From: Ignelater luminosus
Taxonomy: Eukaryota > Arthropoda > Insecta > Coleoptera > Elateridae
Length of the DNA stretch: 64,000 bases
Reading direction: 5' to 3'
NCBI GenBank assembly: GCA_011009095.1
Contig: VTPC01003895.1
Coordinates: 80,294-144,293, forward strand
Made by a program: the position numbers and the translations under genes. Positions 55,942 to 64,000 of this stretch are shown here, one piece after another. Below the pieces are notes generated by a model. The model had not been told where the DNA came from. It saw only the letters and a program-made list of their open reading frames with translations, and ran no database searches. Each line of letters starts with the position of its first letter. The stretch's first letter is position 1.

Positions 55942-58710
55942 TTAGAACTTAAGTGTTTGTTGGAAAAGATTTCCTCCAACGATGGCCAACAGGCACTCTT
56001 TGAAATCTCCGGAAGTGTCGTCCTAGAAACATCAAAACAAATTAATTCTCTAATTGTTTCTCAGCTAGTTAGTAAGCTACTCACGATAATAGCATCTTCT
56101 AAACTTATTTTGTAAGCTGTCTTGTAATACGCCTTAATAAGGTCTATGTCAATTTCGCTTCTTGAAACAACAAGTCTAATTAGTTGTTTGTTGTTTGTTC
56201 CGGATCCTTCCATGCTGGCGTGTAAACGTTCAGCGAAGAATACTGGAAGGCCCTGTGCTATTCGCAAAATTCCCAAAAGCCCCTGCCTAAGAGTACCCGA
56301 AAATTCATCTGTAATTGCACTTTCTAATGTGTGTCCTGCTAATTTTTCATATTCAATAGAAATTTGTCGAAGTTGCTTATAATTAGTTTGAGTTAAGATT
56401 GAGAGAAATATTGGTTCATCTGTGCCCCATTTTAATTTGCCTAAAAGTAATCAATACGATAATGAAGGATGTATATTATAAGCTGTAACTATTTACCTGC
56501 GTCTAGTAATTTCTGTGCATTAACTCTTGCTTGGCTTATATCAACAAAATCGGTTTCATCACGTTCAGCACCGACCAAAGCAATCATTAAGTTTCGGAAA
56601 TCGCCACTGGTATCTTGCCGTATATGAGATTCTAGCGTTCCTCCATAAACTACCAAAAAGTTAAAATGTTGACTAATTTGCTACAATGATCTTCCATTTC
56701 AGTTGTACTTACCGTGTTCATACAGCTTACGTATTCTTCTAATCTCGTCATTATTCAAAGAGCAGAGAATATCAATTAAGGCATCTTCATCAGTCCCTGC
56801 ACCATTCACAGCATCGTACAGTTGCTTAACATAAAACTGTGTTGGTTGCATCATTAAAGCAATAATTAGTTCTTTAAACCATCCGGTCAGTTTACTGCCT
56901 AAATCTTTCACTAATGGCTGAAATGTTAATAAAAGAATGTAAGTGTGCTTACTATATCAGTTTGGATATTGCTTACCTGCTTGTGTATATTTTCATAAAG
57001 ATTAGCTATATCTACACGTTCTAAATTCGATCTGTGTGCCAAAACATGAATTATTGCTTTTGCGTCTGGCTCGGGAGCTTCCAAAGCGTTTCTCAGGGTT
57101 CTGACATCTTCTGCCCTTAAATTATAAACTTCTCTGGTGTCTGATCGACCGTATACTGTAGATCTGGAATTTAGATTTGGATTGTAGTTTGGATTGTAGT
57201 TTTGATTGTAATTTGGATTGTAACGCTGTGCTCCAAATCCTAGGTTTGTTTTAACACCACTAGACTGTGTTTTTATGCCTCCACCACCACCATACGGATA
57301 GGTTTGACCAGTAGCACCATGGTTGTTCTGCAATTTAAAAGTGACGATTTAACTTTTCTATTTATAATTATGTTCAACGTTTTGAATTTATTGAATCTAT
57401 TTTTTACATTTATTAACACCCTGCTAATTAATTCGAAACAAACATAATCCAATCACAGCTTTGATTTCAAATTATTTAGTCATCAAATTCTGAAAAGTCT
57501 TTGTATGAGTTACTTTCAAGTTTGAATTGCCTTTCAGGTTTTATAGGATCTTCTGACCCACTTTTCTAATACCGCTGTTTGTAATCCCCGAGGAGCCAGA
57601 AGGTTAATTTGAAATTGTGCTAACAGCACTGTTTGATCGGTTAATAGACAAAAGCTTACACTATCAAAGAACTGAGCCAAAAGCTATCGGAAAGCTTTAA
57701 AGGTAGCACAAACTTAGAAATTGCTTTTCCCTTTAGTATTTTGAAATTGCGGCATTACTACGTCGAATTTCGCATTGAGCTGTGTTTGTAATTGATTCTT
57801 TTTCAATTTTTAATTACTTTCAAATTGGATTGAGTTATTTTTTAGTTCAAAGGAAACAACTCATCAATTTATTCTTTGTTCTTGGGATGATATTATTTAT
57901 AAAGGTCAAGTTGAAAAAGTTTGATAAGAACATTTTTCCGTATTTTAATATTCTTTTATAGCAAATTCCAAAATAAGTAAATAACCGTTCTTTACGAATT
58001 TTACTGATAACGATTCACAACGAGCGTGTTTACATTTTATTTAAAAAAATCATAAATTATAAATGCGACTGATAAGTCTAAATGATGCAAATTAGAACGT
58101 GTTTTTGTGAATTAGATTGTATGTCCCAATTTTACAATCTTGATATCCTTGTCCCAATTTAACAATTGATGGAAAGATACGAAAAATTAATTTTGTTCTC
58201 ATTTTAGGAAAAAAACAGAAAATCCACCAGACTGATATCCTCCAAAATTAGGCAGAAATATCTCCTGTCAAGGTAAGCATCATCTAAGGCTTATTTTTGT
58301 ATAAACCTGGGACAAGTCTTGAAAACAATTTTTGCATTTATAACAATATGTGAAACTGGCTTTAAATGATATTATTTTGTTATTATAATATCTAAAAGAT
58401 TAAAAATTTGTTTGTTCAAGATTTATATTTATATTAAGTTGTTTTATTTATCAAGAAATTTACTTCTATTATAATTTATAATGCAAGAATCTTATTGAAT
58501 GTTTATAGATTTTCTTAAAAATAAGAGAATCGCAACCGGTTGCGCATACAAAATAAAACTTTGACAACTCGTTTTTATAATGAAGGTCACCAAACGTTGC
58601 ATATTAAACAAAAATGTTTGCTTATATTAAAATTATCAATCTTAAAATAATCTCAATCATACCTGTAATAAGAAGATGCAGCAAAAGCCTAAAAACACTT
58701 GTAGTTTCAT
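55942..58710 (-). CDS. Annexin E: predicted secreted annexin with Gly/Asn/Tyr-rich N-terminus, 397 aa
   Basis: Closest paralogue of annexin C. Exons 58663-58710, 56977-57327, 56713-56917, 56497-56649, 56085-56440 and 55942-56022, all with GT..AG borders, give 397 residues. Exon 1 encodes the signal peptide MKLQVFLGFCCIFLLQ. Exon 2 begins NNHGATGQTYPYGGGGG, then a short NYNQNYNPNYNPN array, then annexin repeat 1 (ALEAPEPDAKAI, no calcium loop). Repeat 2 has NGAGTDED, repeat 3 LKWGTDEP, repeat 4 EGSGTNN, and it ends DDTSGDFKECLLAIVGGN plus LFQQTLKF. It lacks the 41-residue repeats of C but shares its long intron 1 sequence, promoter and tail. All coding and splice signals look intact. Confidence 0.9.
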
Positions 58711-58724
58711 CTTGATTGATTAAT

Positions 58725-58760
58725 ACTGAAGATGCGGGAAGCTTTCGTCAATTATTTATA
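58725..58760 (-). promoter_or_regulatory. Annexin E core promoter (TATA + initiator)
   Basis: TATAAATA starts at 58760 on the minus strand, and TCAGT lies at 58729-58725 with A at 58727, 33 bases downstream. Flanking sequence closely matches annexins C and D2. Confidence 0.75.
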
Positions 58761-59182
58761 GTAAAATTATCAAGAAGAGATTAGAACAACTACTGTTGTC
58801 ATCGTTTAAGATAGAACGTTGTCTTGCGTAATACAGAGTGTCTTCTCTCACGTGACCAGTTTATTCATATTATTTGTTTAAATAATACAAAAAAATTTCG
58901 ATTAACTTTCTAGAAGTAGTAAAGATACTAATTTAAATACATGAGGACAAATTCCTTTTTTGAATGACTCACTGAAGTAAAAACTTATAAGAGGAAAGAT
59001 TGCAAGATTAAAATGACGGCAGGAATTAGTAATTATTATTTTCTAGAATCAAGATTTCTTCATTTAAATTTGATTAAATTGTTTATTCTGTTTTTGGAAT
59101 TTTGTAAATTTTATTGCAGACAAGAACTTTTTTCGAAAACCTATGTGATAAGATCGTTGCTCTAGTATGTAGTCAATAGATT
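58761..59182. other. Upstream region of annexin E
   Basis: The first 100 bases resemble the upstream regions of C and D2. The rest is AT-rich with nothing recognised. Confidence 0.4.
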
Positions 59183-59467
59183 GTCTAGCACAGGGGTCGG
59201 CAACCTGCGGCTCTTTTCGGAATATGCCTTTTTGGTCTAGATGTAATTTGATATTTGGTTGGTGAACAATGATGGATTTAAACTTAGGCCCGCGACGCCT
59301 GTGCCTAGGGCGCCAAGATTTGAGGGGCGCCAAAATCTGAGGCGCCGCAAAATTTGAGAGACGCTAAAAATTCAAGATTCATGGAGTTTCTCGGTGACTA
59401 TGAAAAAATTTTAGAGGTGTTTCAGAAATACTATTTTTTCCATCGGAGAATTATACCTTAACATGGT

Positions 59468-59590
59468 GAAGTACGAGGTCTGTTCAAGAAGTATCGCGAA
59501 CTTTGAATTTCCGCGGGTTACGTATATTCGATTTTCGATTTTTTGTGGCGTTTAATTTAAAATTTAAACTTGGCAACGCTGCTACAGGCA
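59468..59590. mobile_element. Possible mariner terminal fragment
   Basis: Sequence reading TACGAGGTCTGTTCAAGAAG, then a CGCGGGTTACG block, resembles the terminal region of SETMAR-type mariners. No transposase follows; the RTE fragment begins within 50 bases. Assigned from memory of the family, so weak. Confidence 0.35.
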
Positions 59591-59629
59591 AATACAAAAT
59601 TATTCGAATACATGAACCAAACCTCCAAC

Positions 59630-60310
59630 ACGTATTTATTAAAGAATTCCTATACGCAGATGATTTATTACTTCTAGCACCAAGTAGCAGAGAATTACAA
59701 GAAACAATTTTAAGATGAAAAGAGTTCTTGGAAATAATGAATATTAACCTGAATAAAACCGAAGTGATGGTAATAGCTAACACACAGGAAACAGTGGATG
59801 TTAACGTAAATGGACAAAGACTAAAACAAACTAATATATTGAAGTACTTGGGAGCCATGTTTAATTACAAAGGAGATATAGAAAATGATGCAAATAACAG
59901 ACTGGAAAACGCAACTGGACTATATAATGCGCTGAAGACAACTTTCTTTCGGAAAAGAGGAGTAAATAAAAACACAAAAGTAAAGATTTATAAAACGGTA
60001 TTTATCCCAATGTTAATATATGGCAGTGAGTCCTGAACTCCAAGTGATAAAATGAAATCTAAAATCCAAGTTGTGAAGATGAGAGTACTCAGATGTATAG
60101 AAGGAGTGTATAGAAGTGACAAACTAAGAAACGCGACTATTCGAGAGAGGCTGGAAGTGACGCTGCTATTAAAAATAATTGAACGGAGACAGTTACAGTA
60201 GTTCGGTCATGTAGTGCGAATGACAAATGACAATAGGGTGAACGTGATATTGGAAACTAATACGGACATGAAAAGACGCACAGGTAGACCTAACACTTCT
60301 GTACTTTATC
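59630..60310 (+). mobile_element. RTE-type LINE fragment nested in hAT
   Basis: Reverse transcriptase second half: KEFLYADDLLLLAPSSRELQ (catalytic box intact), MNINLNKTEVMVIA, ILKYLGAMFNYKGDIENDAN, KVKIYKTVFIPMLIYGSES, then RRQLQ and FGHVVRMTNDNRVN. There are only a few stops, so it is relatively young. The 5' end is truncated, as is usual for LINE insertions. Confidence 0.8.
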
Positions 60311-60540
60311 AACGGTAATTGTTGTTTTAACAGATTCATTTGTTGAATTCGTAATGGCTTTATTTGGATTCGATTCTTTAGTTTCTGTTTATTTAACGTT
60401 AAATATGTTAACTTCTGACCGCTTGAACAAGAAAACTAAGCTGAGAAGAAATTTTCTTTTTGCAGATTTGCAATAAGCACTCATAGAAGAACATGCTTAC
60501 CTGAAGCTTTATTGGCATTTACGGGACACCCTGTATATTT

Positions 60541-61065
60541 TATACAGAGTGTAAAGGAAATGGCGGAAAGAAACTACAGTACGTTATTCTGTGCTCAAAA
60601 ATAAGAAGAAATTTCCAATACCAATTTGGCCTTAACTATCTATTTTTCAAAATATTAGCAATTAAGGCTTTTTAAATTTGACAACGCGGTATTTTTAAAG
60701 GAGACGTGAGTTGTACTTGCAATCTCGTATCTTAGTTACCATTGTTAATAAAGTGTAACGTTGCAATATTCTCAAAAGGCATTGCTTGCAAGGAATTTAC
60801 CTTTTTAAGTAGTGGATTACTAATACCATAGTACAAAAAAAACTATAAACGGTACATAATGAGTGTTTTTTACGTTTAAACTCTGTTTAAACATTATTAT
60901 TTTGTTGTATTTATTAAGAATACAGGATCAACTAAGCAATTTACGACTTCCAATAACTTCTTCAAGATAGTGTTAACAGCAAAATGGTATAGAGGTTTTC
61001 GGTTTATTCTTTACCGTAGAATAATGTACTGAAGTTTTTCCCCCATTTCCTTTACACCCTGTATA
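60541..61065. mobile_element. Small inverted-repeat element (MITE)
   Basis: About 525 bases with terminal inverted repeats of roughly 48 bases starting TATACAGAGTGTAAAGGAAA (left) and TATACAGGGTGTAAAGGAAA (complement of right), differing at several positions. No coding capacity. It lies inside the hAT element. Confidence 0.8.
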
Positions 61066-61443
61066 CACCTTTAAAAAACGAAAAGGGCGCTGTATCAAAA
61101 TAGGCCTAGGGCACAATCAAACCTAAATCCGCTTCTGTTGGTGAACGCTGCTGCACGCGGTCAAGGATGAGAAAGGATGGATGATTGGAGACTTTTCGCT
61201 TAAAACGTGTCTGGCCCTGGTCAGGAGAGAAAGTCCGTCGTCGGTCCGGTCTCCAGTTCTCAGTCGGCTTCACCGTCACTACAGGTGTAAAGGCAACGCG
61301 CCCACTCGTACCACGAGTGCACCGCAACCCACCTCTCTCACTACAGAACTAAACAATATTATGTTTATAAGTCATTATACTTGTGTTGTTAACGCGTCCG
61401 AGTAATTTAAAACTGAAGTGAAGCATCACTGTCGGACTGCAAG

Positions 61444-63298
61444 ATGGCAACTAAGAAAAAACTACAAAAAATACAAGATGAACACCTCGAATTTAAAGCT
61501 GAATGGAAAGAAAATTATGCTTTTATGCAAAACTCTATGGGTCTTCCAACGTGTCTAATTTGCAATGAAAAGTTATCTAATAACAAAAAGTCGAATCTCG
61601 AACGCCACTTTTGAACAAAACACGACCCATTTGCAAATAAATATTCTTTCGGGGATGAAAGAAAAAACGCGGTGCCAGAATTAAAACAAAAAAATGCAAC
61701 AATCAACGTCAATATTCAGCAGCTAGATGCAATCTTCAAGTAATGTGACCGTAGCAAGCTTCACAGATGGAGAATATGTAACAAAGTGCGTTTTTTAAGT
61801 ATGGCCAAAGATCTCTACTCTGACTTCAAAAATAAACAAGGTATTGTTTAAAAAAAATAATAAAGACACTGCTGTATTCGAAAAAACTGTTCGAGACAGA
61901 ACAATTAAGATGGGCAAGTATGTGACAGATCAACGGATGAATGATATAAAATCGGCATCCGTATTTTCTTTGGCATGTGACATGAAGGATTAGTCTTCTG
62001 GGACGATATATTTCCGATAAAGGTCTTCATGAAGAATTACTGTTTTTGTTACCACTTAAAGGACAAACTCGAGGTGAAGATATTTCTGCAGCAATTTTGG
62101 AATTTGCGACTGTTAGGGAAATTGACATGAATAAATTGGTATCTATGGAGTATGGAGCACCCAGTATGATGGAAGGCTTTGTTACCCTTTTCAAACAAAA
62201 TGTGGAACACAATGTTTTTACGTTTCATTGTATTATTCATTAGGAAGCGCTATGCGCGCAGACATTTCCCATCGAAGTTGTAGAGATGATGGATTTGGTA
62301 GTAAAAATAGTCAACCTAATAATGGCAAAAGGACTTAATCATCGACAGTTTTGTGCTCTTCTCGAAGAAGTGAACAGTCAATATTTCGACCTTCTTTTGC
62401 ACAATAGAGTCCGTTGGTTATCCAGAAGAGCAGGTTTGAAACGTTTCGCTTCATGCTTTGAACATATTAAAACCTTTTTAAACCAAAAGGAACACAAATA
62501 TCCAGAGTTAAGTGATGAAGAATAGTTACAGAAATTTTACTTTGCAGTTGATATGACATCACATTTAAACTACCTCAATCAGAAGTTACAAGATAGAGGT
62601 AACACTGCAAATACACTTCTAGAAACCGCCCTTTTCTTTGAACAACCACTACTATTGTTTGCGGAAGACTTCAAGAGTGGAAATCTGTTTCATTTTGAAA
62701 CTTGAAAAAAACATCTGGAAACTATTGGAAATGTCATCGATAATAAGTTCTTTCTGGCAGCAACTGCAAAAATGCATGAATAATTTAGTGATAGTTTTAA
62801 AGATTTCAGAGATGAAAAGTTCACTCTCTCGTTCTTGACAAAACCACTTGTGGTGGATTTTAATCGAATGAATTTTTCGCCATTTCCAGCAGTTGCCAGA
62901 GTTCTGTTTGAACTACAATTAATAGACTTAAAAAGCAAGTTTTCAAGATTTAAACTTTTACAAGTGGAACTAGAAAATCTAGAAAGAGAAAAAGCGACTT
63001 TAACCATGAATCATAAATGGATGGAACTTTCTAACTGTCAAAAGGAGGACCAATTAATTTTCAAAACATGGAATAGCCTTTCGGATTATTATCACCAGCT
63101 CAAAATACTAGCATTTGGAATCTTGACGTTTATTGTGAGCAGACGTTCTCCAATATAAATGCCCTCAAAAGCGAGCTAAGAAGTCAGCTTAATGATGTAA
63201 GTCTCGAAACTTGTTTAAAATTGAAGACTTTCAACTACTTACCGAACATGAAACAACTCTGCGGAAATGCAGTATCAAAAGTCCCATTAATTCGTTGA
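61444..63298 (+). pseudogene. hAT transposase relic (GTF2IRD2/ZBED-like)
   Basis: Starts ATKKKLQKIQDEHLEFKAEW and has a BED-type zinc finger (LPTCLICNEKLSNNKKSNLE then RHF and TKH), as in GTF2IRD2- and ZBED5-type hAT proteins. Middle blocks are in changing frames (DLYSDFKNKQGIV; LLLHNRVRWLSRRAGLKRF). The C-terminal dimerisation region reads VYCEQTFSNINALKSELRSQ and CLKLKTFNYLPNM before the stop. At least several frameshifts and stops make it inactive. It is the remains of the transposase of the surrounding element. Confidence 0.8.
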
Positions 63299-63522
63299 AG
63301 TTTTGTTTATGTATTTGTATTGTATTCTATTTGTCTTTGTATTAAATATATTTTTACCCATATTGCTTTAAAATATTGTATCTCAAACTCTCTTCTTACT
63401 CACTGCGGCTCTTTGTAAATCTTGGGTAAAACATTTGGGATAAAATGGCTTTTTGCTTCAAAAAGGTTTGCCGACCCCTGGTCTAGCACATTCAACTAAA
63501 CAGCAATAGTTCCTAATGATAT

Positions 63523-64000
63523 ACGAGGGGGTTTGATATGTTTTCGGCTGACCATAAAGATGGCGCCACAGGTCAAAATGCTTTTATAGTTACGATGGTC
63601 TATCCTTCAGATGGCACTGAAAATGTCATCAATTTTGGACGCGTTTGACAGTCGTTTGTGTCAGTCGATGTCAATGATTTGTAAAGAATGAAGCCAGTCA
63701 AATATCATTCAGTTATAAAATTCTTGCGTTTGGAGGGTCAAACTCCAACGGAAAAAAAGCCGAGTTAGACGTTGTCTACAAGAGTCTGCCCCTTCGTTCT
63801 CTACCATAAAACCTGGGTGGCAGAGTTCAAACGTGGCCGTACGAGTATGTTTGATGAAGAGCGTTCGGCAAGGCAAAAAACAGCAACCGTTGAGGATATC
63901 ATCGAAAAAGTCCATAAAATCGTGTTAGATGATCGTCGAATGAAAATAAGAGAGATAGCACAGACCGCAGACATCAACAGAAGGCGTTTTTAAAATATTA
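63523..64000 (+). mobile_element. Mariner 5' part, cut by window end
   Basis: Begins TACGAGGGGGTTTGATATG, a mariner-like end, just after the hAT duplication. The plus strand then reads KPVKYHSVIKFLRLEGQTPT and, after a frameshift, WVAEFKRGRTSMFDEERSAR, IEKVHKIVLDDRRMKIREIA. These are the DNA-binding region of a mariner transposase. The remainder lies beyond the right edge; the frameshift suggests an inactive copy. Confidence 0.8.

Larger units (their letters stand above)
59191..63480 (+). mobile_element. hAT transposon with nested insertions
   Basis: Inverted ends CAGGGGTCGGCAACC on the left and the complement of CAGGGGTCGGCAAACC on the right, flanked by the 8-base duplication GTCTAGCA (59183-59190 and 63481-63488). 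Length 4290. The plus strand holds a decayed transposase at 61444-63298. The left part carries later insertions: a mariner end, an RTE fragment and a small TACAGGGTG-type element. The intact target duplication gives the boundaries with confidence. Confidence 0.92.

Noticed and set aside
1..64000. CRISPR arrays, bacterial operons, tRNA or rRNA genes
   Set aside because: Nothing with regular spacers, Shine-Dalgarno sites or tRNA/rRNA character was seen; the DNA is eukaryotic with spliced genes.

Overview
The window is eukaryotic, AT-rich, intron-bearing DNA that is dense in decayed transposons. The arthropod initiator (TCAGT), an insect-type SPIN90/NCKIPSD gene, and the mix of mariner, hAT, piggyBac, RTE, R1, BEL/Pao and gypsy elements point to an insect. 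A beetle is plausible but not shown by the sequence.

Layout, left to right. 0-3 kb holds the 5' part of a minus-strand NCKIPSD (SPIN90) gene, with a piggyBac remnant on its intron side. A gypsy-type gag/protease scrap lies at 4.2-4.7 kb. Six annexin loci then follow, all on the minus strand. A (6.8-10.5 kb), B (27.2-28.5 kb) and E (55.9-58.7 kb) are intact; C (39.8-42.5 kb) is open but interrupted by an assembly gap. D (44.9-46.2 kb) and the 5' fragment D2 (46.5-48.4 kb) are broken. The gaps between them are filled by transposons: an intact mariner at 19.7-21.0 kb, an inverted R1-type LINE at 17.4-18.9 kb, RTE pieces at 22.8, 49.1, 54.4 and 59.6 kb, BEL/Pao at 51.1 kb, further mariners at 32.2, 34.7, 52.7 and 63.5 kb, and a hAT element with clear ends and target duplication at 59.2-63.5 kb.

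The main biological point is the annexin cluster. Annexins normally lack a signal sequence, but A, B, C, D2 and E each begin with a separate 15-18 codon exon encoding a hydrophobic signal peptide. The remaining exon lengths are conserved (205, 153 and 353-356 nt). All five first exons sit below a TATA box placed exactly 33 bp upstream of an arthropod initiator. The exon after the signal peptide encodes a different low-complexity N-terminal domain in each gene: about fifteen acidic FPFQSF repeats in A, a short linker in B, identical 41-residue Asn/Tyr repeats in C, and Gly and Asn-Tyr-rich sequence in E. The picture is a tandemly duplicated family of predicted secreted, calcium-dependent membrane binders with fast-changing tails and a shared promoter. 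All splice models were built by hand from the sequence; there is no expression evidence.
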